Shown here one piece after another: positions 23,847 to 33,799 of a stretch of 64,000 nt of DNA. Source of the stretch: Stenogyne calaminthoides (taxonomy: Eukaryota > Streptophyta > Magnoliopsida > Lamiales > Lamiaceae). The stretch covers positions 18,445,853 through 18,509,852 of the forward strand of contig JBBCBC010000002.1 of assembly GCA_037126765.1 (NCBI GenBank), in the 5' to 3' direction. The notes under the pieces were generated by a model that ran no database searches, was not told where the DNA came from, and worked only from the letters and a program-made list of their open reading frames with translations. The translations under genes and the position numbers were made by a program. Each line of letters begins with the position of its first letter. Position 1 is the stretch's first letter.

Positions 23847-25894
23847 TGTTGGGAGATAAATTTAATAAAGAAGTTTTGATTAGATCCCAAAAATCCCGAG
23901 TATGACATGTTCAAGATAATCTTGATAGATCGAGTGTTTCAAAAAAAGATAGATTGTTAGGAAGTTATCTCGCACCATGTATAGTCAGCAGATATAGATC
24001 AGGTTAGTTTTTGAAGGACATCAAGATTCAAGAAATAATCGAAGACATGAAGACTCGAGAAATAAATCAAGACTCAAGAAATTGTCAAGACATCGAAAAC
24101 TCAAGATGTCATCAAGACATCAAGACTCAAGATATGTCATCAAGACATCAAGACTCGAAGAATTTTGTCAAGACATCAAGACTCAAGATGTTGAAGACAT
24201 CAAGACTAAGTATGTCGCTGAAGACATCAAGACTCAAGATGTCATCAAGACATCAAGACTCAAGAAGTTCTATCAAGACATCAAGACTCGGAAGATATCA
24301 AGACCCATTAGTTATGAAGATTCAAGAAGATATCAATAATCAAGATAACTCGAATGTTCAGAGGCAATCAATAATATCTATCTCAAGACTACAAAACCGG
24401 AGAAAAACGCAAAACATTCGTAAAAAATAGATATTGTCCAAAACATTCATATGCAGACAAAATGAACTAAGTCTAAGTGTTGTTTAAGGTTATCTCATTC
24501 AGAGAGATTGACCAAAAGGAGCCGTTTTTGTTTGTCTACATTTACTGAAGACAAGAACCAATCAGAGGAATACAACATCAGATTTTATCGATTAATCGAA
24601 AGCGACAGAGATTGAATCATGTCAAGAGTACTAAGTTCCGACTACAAAAATTGGTGATTGGCTACATGACTGCATATTTCCTAAAACATGCAAGGGAGTA
24701 TTCAAAACCCTAAATATAGCCGTTTATCAAACACCAAAAGAGGAAACCCTTGATACTATCTCCTCCAACGGATAGTTTTTCAAGAGTGACCTGGTGAAGT
24801 TGCCTATAAATACCAAAGACCCTTTACATTGAGAGGTAACGGGAAATTTCAAAGCAACTCAATAGTTCATTCGTATTATTGCAAATTGAAGCACTCGAAA
24901 AACCTAGAATTTCCCAAGTGTTTCACATTGAAGAGAGCTCAATATTCTAAGCATGGAGTGATAGATATATCCAAAGCTTAGAAGAGATATCATAACCTTT
25001 GCATTCGTTCTTATTGTAAAGGATATCTCACCCTAGTTGAAAACCAACCCAAAACTCAAACCCTTTGTTAAGGTAGTTTGTGTGTGTTTTGTTGGTGAAT
25101 TGGAGTTGTAAAGAGTTAGTAAGCTACAGTGAGTTAGCCAGAAAACTCTAGAGAAGAAGTTAGTAAGTTACTTGTGGTAGTCTGAACACTTGTTTGTGTT
25201 TGAGTTAGTAAGATGCAGTGAGTCAGCCAGAAAACTCAAAGTAGAAAAGTTGAGTAAGCTTCTGATTGAAGTTAGCCGTAAAGCTTTTAGAAAGTGGTTA
25301 AGGAATTTCTCTCAAGATCGAGAGAGTGGGACGTAGGAGCTTGAGTCTCGAACCACTATAATTGTTGTGTTGTTTTGCTTTTTCAGATCGCATTATTATT
25401 TGTTGCATGTTTTTTATCGAAAAGCATAGTTCATCGATATTCATTGGAACCAATCCAATCGAACTTGCATCAAATTGATCACCTTTAATCACCGCTTTTA
25501 TTGAAGGAAGATTTTCAAAGAAAGCTAAAACGAGTATAAACTTAGGGTCAACCATTCCAAGACACTTGAGTAGCTAGAAACGAAGATAGTTACCAAACCG
25601 AACTAACTCTATCGAGGGTTCAAGAAGATAATTATCTCGATCCAAACGCCTCAGGATCTCTCGATAAACTCAAAGCTCGCTATTGGGGCTAATCTTCGAA
25701 GCTTCAAAGAAAAAGCGATCGGGATCATTGTCTCGAAGAGACTTTGACTCAGAGGCAATCAGACTTCTAAGGGGCAAAATCATCGGGATAATCGGACTCA
25801 AATCGACCCGACCTGAAAGAAAAGTTTTAAAATCATCGAAAACACGTGTATTCCCCCCATACACGTGTGAGACTCGTTAGCACCGGGACCAACA
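23847..25894 (+). repeat. 3' LTR of the SIRE-like element (2048 bp)
   Basis: This is the direct repeat of 11509-13522, with the same ends, the same U3 array and the same TATA box. Differences from the 5' LTR are not random: most fall at CTG or CAG in the 5' LTR, which here read CG, TCG or lose a base. The 139-codon open frame at 24011-24430 (DIKTQD repeats) is only the tandem array read in one frame, not a gene. Confidence 0.93.
24017..24300 (+). repeat. Tandem 'gacatcaagactcaag' array in the 3' LTR U3
   Basis: This is the counterpart of the array at 11688-11945, with about nine imperfect units, slightly rearranged in order and length. Confidence 0.85.
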
Positions 25895-26378
25895 TAAGCC
25901 CACTTCAAACAACTCTGGAAAGTTTTACAAGATTACTAGTTTGGTAAAGCCTTCAAGAACGAGTTTACTATAGAAGAAAACAATAAACGAAAATGAAGAG
26001 TGTGCATAAACAAGTTGTGGAGTGGAGGGATTAGAACAAATTTATATATATGTTCCAACAGTTCATGGTCAATGCAATACCTTCTCTTTGAGTCTTTGAA
26101 ACAAACAGCCATAAAAATCTCCAGTTCGGATTTAAGGCCTCAAAGTTCATTTAGAAAGAAAACATCCACATTTATTACTTAATTAACAGCATATTTACCT
26201 TCGTCAGTGCCTAGTTCAATTGGCCAAAAATGCAGTCTGAGGGACCCTTTACTATATGCAAACCCCAATAACAAAACCCATGTTTCTTAAACTAGTTCTT
26301 CAAGTAACCACAGAAGTAAACCCTAAGACACTAAAAAAATTGCTATGAGAAAAAACACAATTTAGATATATGATATAC
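25895..26378 (-). other. pBrp intron 1, 5' part (right of the retrotransposon)
   Basis: This is AT-rich non-coding intron between the TSD (25895-25899) and the exon 1 donor (CAG|gtatat at 26379/26378). No further element is recognised. Together with 9341-11508 it gives a native intron of about 2.65 kb; with the retrotransposon it is 17.0 kb. Confidence 0.8.
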
Positions 26379-26963
26379 CTGAAGGGTTCTAGGTTCTTGA
26401 GCTTCACGAATGGCCTGCACTAGCGCAGCAGTAGCAAGTGCCTCAACGCTGCGATTCCTCAAACAAGTGGCCGAAGAACAATCCCTAAAAAGCTGAAACG
26501 CGTGGTCCGAAATATCGCAATCCAGCCCTAAAATTGACGCGACGTCGATTATCTGCAAGTAAGCCCTCAAATTATCCACCACGACCGACGGCCCCGAAGC
26601 GCTAGGGTTGCTCCCCTGCGACGTCGTTTCAAGCACCCGCTCCAGCTCGGCCAAATGGCCCGCGAACGAGAGCGACGAATAGGCGAAAACAGGGTAGGGC
26701 TCGAGCGACCAAGTGGAGAAGGCGGTGATGAATCCAGTAGGCTCGAAGGGGTCTTCGACGTCGTTTTGAGGCGGGAACGGCGGCGGGAGGTCGGAGGTGA
26801 CGAGGCAGAGAGGGGAATCCTGCGCGCGGAGGTGGAAGAGGTGGTGAGGCTGCGTTAGGCGCTCCTCCACCACGCGGCCGCAGGAGACGCACTCGGTGAT
26901 GCTCCGGCCGGAGGTGGTGCTGGCGCACCGGCCTTGAACGGAGGAGCAGTAGGTGCAACGCAT
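26379..26963 (-). CDS. pBrp: pBrp exon 1: zinc ribbon and first cyclin-like repeat (195 codons)
   Basis: pBrp is a plant-specific member of the TFIIB family. The Arabidopsis protein is reported at the plastid envelope and in the nucleus and is linked to rDNA-type transcription. The exon starts at the ATG at 26963 (MRCTYCSSVQGRC) and is intact. A zinc ribbon uses C3, C6, C25 and C28. Next come the family-typical HHLFHLRAQDSPLCLVTSDL, then DPFEPTGFITAFSTWSLEP, then VVVDNLRAYLQIIDVASILG and CDISDHAFQLFRDC, the first cyclin-like fold, ending EAQEPRTLQ at a phase-0 donor. The exon is GC-rich, unlike everything around it. In-frame TTG codons upstream are not starts. Confidence 0.95.
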
Positions 26964-27159
26964 TTCCAATTGGACCAATTTCAATTTTCAAGACATTTGT
27001 TACATTTCTTCGTCTTATATAAAATTATAAACACAAATCTAGAATAATTTAGTATTAATAATATAAATCTAATTGTTATTTATTTTCTCTTAAAGCTTAA
27101 ATGCAGTGGAGCTTCTACTAATTTTTCTTATAGCATCAAATAAAATTCAGATATTAGTC
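26964..27159 (-). promoter_or_regulatory. Presumed pBrp promoter and 5' leader
   Basis: This is short AT-rich sequence upstream of the start codon, with 'atataaaatt' near 27017 on the plus strand but no convincing TATA box in gene orientation. A TIR element begins only about 200 bp upstream of the ATG, so the proximal promoter is short or overlaps it. Confidence 0.4.
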
Positions 27160-28137
27160 GTGTTACTAAACACACCCCAAAATCTTCTAAACACACCCCA
27201 TAATTTTAAAAATAAAAATAGATATATGTAAAATGACTAAGTTACCCCATATAAATATGGGGTATCATTTGTCTTTTAAGTTAATTTAGTTTATTTTGAT
27301 TTTAGTCCTTTAAAATTTTTTTCACTTAAAAAACGTTCAATTTTTTTTGTCAATTTTTTTTTAAATTTATACATGAAAAAATAATTGAAATTTTAAAAAA
27401 AATTAAATTAAAATCTAAAAATAATTAAAAAAACTATATCTCTAAAATAACTAAATTAAAATAATAATATAGAATAAGAAAAAAAATTAAATTAAAATTA
27501 AAAAATATAATAAAAATTAATTTAAAAATCGACAAGAATAAGTAAAATTAAAAAATTTAAAAAAAAATTAAAATTATATAAAATATTAAAAAAATAAAAA
27601 AATAATTTAATTTAATTAAATAATTTTTCCAGATTTTGTTTAGATTTACTGATTTTTTTATTTAATTATTTATTAGATTATTTTATTTTTTTTATATTTT
27701 ACAGATTTTATTTTACGTTTTCAATTTTTTTATTTAATTTTTTTTTTAAAATTTAGTTGATTTATCAAAAAAAAATTATATTTAGCTTTTTTATAATTTA
27801 GAAGATTTTTTTTTAATTAATTTTTTTAATTTATTTATGTTTGAAAAAAATTACTTTCTTTTTTAAAATAATATATTCATGATTTTATTTAAAATTTTAA
27901 GAATTTTTTAATAAAAAAAATTACGAATTTGAAAGAATCAAATGATTTTTTAGGAGAGAAATATTTATGAGAAAAGAAAAGGTAGGAAAGTGTTATTTTT
28001 TTATTTTGATAGAGGAATGATATAATAGGAAAAAAAATGGGGTGTGTTTAGTAATTCATATTAATTTTTAAATTTTATTGGGGTGTGCTTAACAATTGGA
28101 GTGTGTTTAGATGATTTTGGGGTGTGTTTAGTGACAC
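27160..28137. mobile_element. AT-rich non-autonomous element with about 40-bp terminal inverted repeats, 978 bp
   Basis: The left end GTGTTACTAAACACACCCC, followed by 'aaaatcttctaaacaca', is matched by the inverted right end GTGTCACTAAACACACCCC. The interior is almost pure A/T (oligo-A and oligo-T runs at 27290-27960) and has no coding frame. No clear TSD was found, so the superfamily is not assigned. Confidence 0.7.
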
Positions 28138-28624
28138 TCCGAAATGTATACTCAACATTATTTTCATATCTACATTCTTGATTCTTGTGTGAGTTGGTGT
28201 CGTGTGAAACAGTAGCAAGATCCGATGTAAACTAAATGAATTTTCACCTTATTGCTCCTACAATGACTAAATTGCATGTACTTAATTTACTTTTGATTAT
28301 TTAACGACTTTTTATCGTCTCACAAGAGAGTATATGCAATAATTGACTTTATAAATAAAGACTATGGAGTTCATCTTTAAAAATCATCAAAATATGAACA
28401 TTGTCTTGTTCATAAGTAATTAGAAAATTATTTCATAAAACTGTAATTGATGATTCTTCATTGCAATTATTTTATTCTGATTAATGTGATTTTGTAAATG
28501 TCAACAGCAAATCATGGAATTTATTGATTTTTCATTATTTAAACTGATAGTTTTTTAACGTTTAATGTGTCTAAACTTTCTCACACGTATGAGACATTGG
28601 ATTGTTTCAAGGCTAGATCTTGTA
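28138..28624. other. Intergenic DNA, nothing recognised
   Basis: AT-rich, no open frame of note, no repeat ends seen. Confidence 0.5.
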
Positions 28625-28840
28625 TGCACCTGGCTGTACCGTGCACTCATAGTGCTTTTTAGAAGTGTGCAACTATACAAAACATAAACGTGCAACTATT
28701 CCAAACAGAAGCATGCAACTATGTTCCCATATTAATAGTTGCACTTTCCTGTATAAATAAGTCGCACTTTTCAATATAACAAGTTGCACGCTTCTAAAAT
28801 GCACTATGAGTGCATGGTAAACCCGAGTGCACATGAGACC
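28625..28840. mobile_element. Foldback MITE, relative of the 6964 element
   Basis: The left end 'cttgtatgcacctgg' and right end 'gagtgcacatgagac' are inverted relatives. Inner arms 'gtgcactcatagtgcttttt' and 'aaatgcactatgagtgcat' pair, and the interior has repeated 'gcaactat' units. Same family as 6964-7181 and 49364-49530. Confidence 0.65.
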
Positions 28841-28899
28841 CACTCTTGTTTCAAATATTACCAAAATGAGGCTGAGAATAAAAGGACATAAACCTTAAA

Positions 28900-29409
28900 A
28901 GGTTTTAAAATCCAATAGAGGACGTGAATGTTTATCCAAACAGTTTAAGAAATTGTGTAATGAAAATGATATAATCCGACGACCATCAAAACCTTATACA
29001 CTATTATTCATTGGTGTGACTGAAGAAGGAATGAACGTTGTTGGATATGATACAATCCATGATGGCACAACTATTTTTTAACTATCTTTTTTGAAAGGAT
29101 AAGTTATTTATAGTTGTCTGCATATTGAATAAAGTTATCCATAGTTGATTAAGTAGCTCTATCTAAACTATAGACAGTTGAAAATCTGATCTTTAGTTAA
29201 TCTTGGTATCTGTAGACCAACAACTTACATACACGATTCTACGAGTCAGTACAAAAGTTGAGTTTAAAGGGTTTAGAAATGTATCTTCTAAGATACTATG
29301 TTAAATCTAAGGGATGCAAAATGATCATAGATCAAGGAGTTCGGAGTATGACATGAGATAAAATCACATAATGTCAATTTTTTTCTGAAAAAGTTTTCCT
29401 AGTAAGAGA

Positions 29410-29476
<67 letters not shown>

Positions 29477-30183
29477 AAGGTAGTAAGAGGGGTATTCGAA
29501 ATACTATATTTTTTTAGATTGGAAAAATCGTTCTCTATCAGATCCAAGTGGGAGTAATTTACTTAATGTTGTGATATTTGATAAAAGTTTACCCATTAAG
29601 ATTAGATGGATCTTGATGAGAGTAATTATTTATATCACAAAGTTTCAATCTTGAAAAATACTCTAGGAAACATGTGTCTGAGAGACATCATGTTATTGAG
29701 GGTTACACCTTTATATTTTCAGAAATAAAGATTAGTCTTTAGTGAATGAGGAAGAACCTACAGACGATCAAGAGACTTTATCTCATTATGCAAGAGACTA
29801 ATGAAAGAAAGCAATGGAAGGTAATATAGAGTCAATTAGGTCGAACGAGTTTTTGAAACTTGTAGATCTGTTATCGGGACACATCTTAAAATTTAAAGAA
29901 AGACCGATGGGTCTCCTGTGAGGTCAAAAATGTTCACTTAGTAGAGAAAGATTATACTCAGAAAGGGGTATATAAACCTTCTTCACCTATTGTGAGATTT
30001 ACTTTGATTCATTCATTTTTTGGCTATAGTATCAAGTATAGATTTAGAATTACATAAAAAATGGACGTTGTCGTTTTTCTCAATGGAGAATCAAAGAAGA
30101 GGATAATATTTGTAAATTGAAGAAGTCGATTTACAAACTTAAACAAATCCTCAAAATAGTGGTACTTGAGACTTCATACTACC
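28900..30183 (+). pseudogene. Decayed Ty1-copia pol (integrase to reverse transcriptase), left half of a split copy
   Basis: Weak integrase-like text appears at 28930-29040 (KKLCNENDIIRR). Clearer reverse-transcriptase entry motifs are at 29700-30180: GNIESIRSNEFLKLVDLLSG, then SPIVRFTLIHSFFGYSIKY, KMDVVVFLNGE and KSIYKLKQILK. Many stops and shifts occur. The reading breaks off at the boundary of the minus-strand element (30184) and resumes at 42312 with DHYVYV, the next copia RT motif. This copy is therefore older than the 12-kb insertion. Confidence 0.7.
29410..29474. repeat. (TA)n microsatellite, about 32 units
   Basis: An uninterrupted TA dinucleotide run lies within the decayed copia region. 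It is likely length-variable. Confidence 0.95.
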
Positions 30184-33100
30184 TGTTGGAATTTAGAGGC
30201 ACGTAAACACGTATACATGCGCAGCGAAATTAAACAGTTCACCAACAACGAACATATAATTGCATAATTAAATACGTGTAAACATAAAGAGAAATCTTAC
30301 AGTAAATTGTACGCATATTTCTCTACTATGGTATCCACGTAATCCCCTTTCACGGACTTGCACAGATTTGTCAGTGTTGAATCTGAGACGGAATTTGCTA
30401 GGAAAATTCTTATTCTAGATTTTATGGAGAAATATGAACAACGTTATTTGTGAATTCCCAAGATCTCATATATATAGAAGAGGCCCAGCTTAAATCTTAA
30501 GCTAACCTGATTGGGAAATAAAATCCCTAATATTTATTTAAATAAATCTCTAAGATTTATTTCCCACATATAAAATCTCTACGGATTTAATTCCCATATA
30601 TGTCAAATCTCTACGGATTTGATTCCATATATATTAAATCCTACAATAATATTCCATATATTATTATTGGGAATTCTTATTTAATTAAATCCAATTTAAT
30701 TAAATATTAATAATAATTAATTCCAAATTAATCTATTATTAATTAATTCTCCATAAATTAAATATTAAATCCAATTTAACATTTAATCAACCAACTATAA
30801 TCCGTAAAGGGAATTACTTGTTGTGTGACCCATAGACCCTCATATATCGGGCGATTAGTCAAACTAACGGTCTTAATTGAACCCTAGACAATAAATCAGA
30901 CATTCTCAATATATGAGGTACGTTGCGAGAAACGTGCAACTACCTGTAACTGAAACATGGGCTATTACGATTTCCTCCTTTCATTCGCGAATACTCGATT
31001 AAGTCTTGAACATGATGAAGTGTCTATTCAAATAACTTAATCATGTTATCTCCAATCACTAATTGATCATGTATGTCACACTTAGCCACAAAGTCTAAGT
31101 TGATGTGCATCGGCCGATGACTTTGATCCAATTATGATGAGAAGATGAGTATTCTCTCTAAATCCACTTTGAGGAATGAATCTTATTCTTGGCTCAACTA
31201 CCACGCACATGCACTTCGTGATGAACCCAATCCAAGCCGTATCTACCCATGGTTAGGGTGCAAGCATTGGTCATGGTCAAAGTTCATCATCCCACACATG
31301 TCGTGCGTATTGACCTCAAGTCAAAGGAGTATCTCATTGCTCCCACTAACCGAGACACCAGTAGACACATATAGTGGAAATACATCAAACGGTTTCTCGG
31401 ATGGGTATACCAATACCTGTTGGGGAATGAGTTGCACAGATCTATTCGGGGTGAATATTTAAATACAAATTTAATTCATTAATTATTACTAGCATGAATT
31501 AATCCTATATTAATTCAAATAATAATTGCAACAACATATTATGCATATAAAAAACCACGTAAAACCTACGCATGCGGAATCTACGGGTTTACGTGAACGT
31601 ACCTCTCGGGATGGCAGTGGCTTTGGTCGGACGGACTAACCAAAAGGACTTCCCAAGTATTCCCTTAGCCCTTGCTCGACAATCCGGTGGAAGGATACTC
31701 ACGAACAATTAACAAAAGGAAAAAAATAAACTTTGTTGCACCACTTATGTGGATTTGCTAATATTTCCAGCACATGGAATTGTACTTGGGAATGAACTAA
31801 TCATCCCCTATTTATAGGAGAGGAGGGGGACGAAAATTTAGTGATATTTCAATGTGGGAAAAGACTTTTCTTGGTCACCAAGAAATCTTGAATATATCTC
31901 CTATATTCTTTTTCCCATAATTAAAATATTCCACAAAAATCCCACCTCCTCTACAATATGGAATTTTGGAAAATATTAGTGCAAGAATCCAAGATTTGGA
32001 TCTTCTTGAATTTATGAGATATTCTTGTAATACATATCTTCGATAAATATCCTTTCAAGAAAATCAAGAAAATCTTTCTTGACCTCTATTTTCCAAAAAA
32101 TTCGAAAATCTCACTATGAATAACCAAGTGGGAGATTTCTTGAATTTAATGAGATAATCTTGTATTCCAAGAATACATATCTTCATTCCATAACAAAATT
32201 CAAAGAAAATCTTTCTCCCTCTTTTATTCATAATTTTCGAAAATAAGAGGAAATATTAAGCAACAATATTTATTTTATTTTAATCATCCTTTCAGTTATT
32301 GGACTATATGTTGGGCTACTCAGGGGGCCTTTAGGAGAATTAAGATTGGACCTTCTAATGGATCTTGAATATCTAATATTGAGCCACAATATAATTCAAG
32401 CCCATAAATATTAATTAATCTCACTACATAATTAATATCAGACTATCCATCTTAACCCATATTACAATCAATATGGCTCCCGGTCATTATTTCCTCGTGT
32501 TTAAGATTATCTAGTCCATTAATTAATTCAAGCCATGAAATAGATTTCCGTTAATTAATATTTTTTGTCCTTGGTCGAGAAGCGGTTCAACATTATTATC
32601 CATAGGAAACTAATTCCACTTGCAAGATTTGGTATGATAAAACTTATGAACCTCCCAAGGGGGCAAATCAAGCAAGCGTACTTGCACACGATTCTTCGTA
32701 TTAAATCTTAGCAATCACATGTGACCGATAATATTGCCCAAGATAAAAAGTATTGAATCTCTCTGATTCGCTACCCATGATAAGTCAAAGCAATAGTTAC
32801 CAATCCCACGTGATCCTATTTAAGGGGCGAAGGTTAAGAAACAACGAACCATCGAGGTCTAATTCTTCCTTGTTCGGGCTCAAGAATTTATCCTCCCAGA
32901 GGTCCTATTCAAAGGCATCAGTCATGCACTAGTGTAATCTCTTGGTCAAGACAAACCAATCTGAGCCTTACACCTCAACCTTTCGCGATGGTTGTTCATT
33001 TCCATCTAGGTCGTGAATGGCGTACTTATAGTTACAAGAGACTGTTAATTTAATCTTCTGTGATCGGGTATCACTAAATTAACTACAGTGTCACACGTAC

Positions 33101-33623
33101 GAATTATTGAACAGTTATGCAGTAAATATATATAACATTCAATCATATTTAAAGCATCAGTGATAAACAATTTATTTCAGTAAATAAGTCTGAAAATTCA
33201 GTTTCGATTATACAAAGTAAAAGCATACTTTTCAGTATAATCCCAACAATACCCTCTAAGGTATTTGTGCATCCATCATGAGATACATAGTATCTCGTAG
33301 TAAGTGAGATCTTACTACACTCTCTAATAGTATGATGCAGATCGCACACCAATCTCCATTGTATCATCAATATCCCATTCTTGATGATCCTTGATCGGGG
33401 CTATTTGAGAATCATGCTTAAGTCATCTGAGTTCTCACAACCTCAATGACAGCAATGACTCATGGGAACACTTGCATGAATAAATGCAAACAATCAAACA
33501 TAATATTCAAACAAGTGTATTGCCATACATTAATATTAAGTGAACTATAATATTAAATCAAACTGAATATCATCGAGTATTATGTCCTTACAATAGATTG
33601 TCTCTAGGACACTAACACTAACA
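30184..33623 (-). repeat. 3' LTR of the minus-strand copia element, interrupted by a solo LTR
   Basis: It shares both ends with 41695-42311. After removing the inserted solo LTR and its TSD it is about 1.6 kb. It is about 1 kb longer than the 5' LTR, which has lost the middle part. Confidence 0.85.
31418..33248 (-). mobile_element. Solo LTR (family A), 1831 bp, inside the 3' LTR
   Basis: On the plus strand it begins TGTTGGGGAATGAG and ends TAATCCCAACA. It is flanked by a perfect TSD, ATACC, at 31413-31417 and 33249-33253. It is the same family as 3023-4731 and 37251-39102. A reverse TATA box (TATTTATA) is at 31809-31816. The plus-strand 105-codon frame at 31145-31462 runs across its edge and is fortuitous. 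Confidence 0.92.
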
Positions 33624-33636
33624 ATCTCCCACTTGG
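33624..33636 (-). other. Polypurine tract of the minus-strand copia element
   Basis: On the minus strand AAGTGGGAGAT runs into the LTR start TGTTAGTG. This is a typical copia polypurine tract and fixes the inner edge of the 3' LTR. Confidence 0.8.
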
Positions 33637-33799
33637 ACTAGAGTTAGTCACCTACATGTCTAACCCCTGGACCATCAAATGTCTAGTGTGTACATGAACA
33701 CTCAGTGTTATGGTGAAATGATCTTCCAAATTAAATATGTGGGATTACATTTTAATTCTATTTCTCCTATCTTAATGATCTCTTGGATCAAATGATAAG

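Larger units (their letters stand above)
11509..25894 (+). mobile_element. Complete SIRE/Maximus-like Ty1-copia retrotransposon with extra 3' ORF region, 14.4 kb
   Basis: Both LTRs begin TGTTGGGAGATAAATTT and end GGGACCAACA. A perfect 5-bp TSD, TAAGC, lies at 11504-11508 and 25895-25899. The order is 5' LTR, tRNA-Met-type primer site, gag, protease/integrase/RT/RNase H (copia order), about 600 bp of spacer, a long extra coding region (20123 to about 23590), polypurine tract, 3' LTR. A large copia element with a reading frame after pol is the hallmark of the SIRE/Maximus lineage, so I assign it there by architecture. It lies in intron 1 of pBrp in the opposite orientation to the gene. All its reading frames are interrupted. 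Confidence 0.93.

Noticed and set aside
24011..24430. 139-codon open frame with DIKTQD/SRHQDS repeats
   Set aside because: It is the U3 tandem array of the 3' LTR read in one frame; the 5' LTR array is not open in the same way, and no start context or family is seen.
26629..26991. 120-codon minus-strand frame overlapping pBrp exon 1
   Set aside because: It is an out-of-frame, Arg/Pro-rich shadow of a GC-rich exon; the zinc ribbon and cyclin-like repeat are in the other frame.
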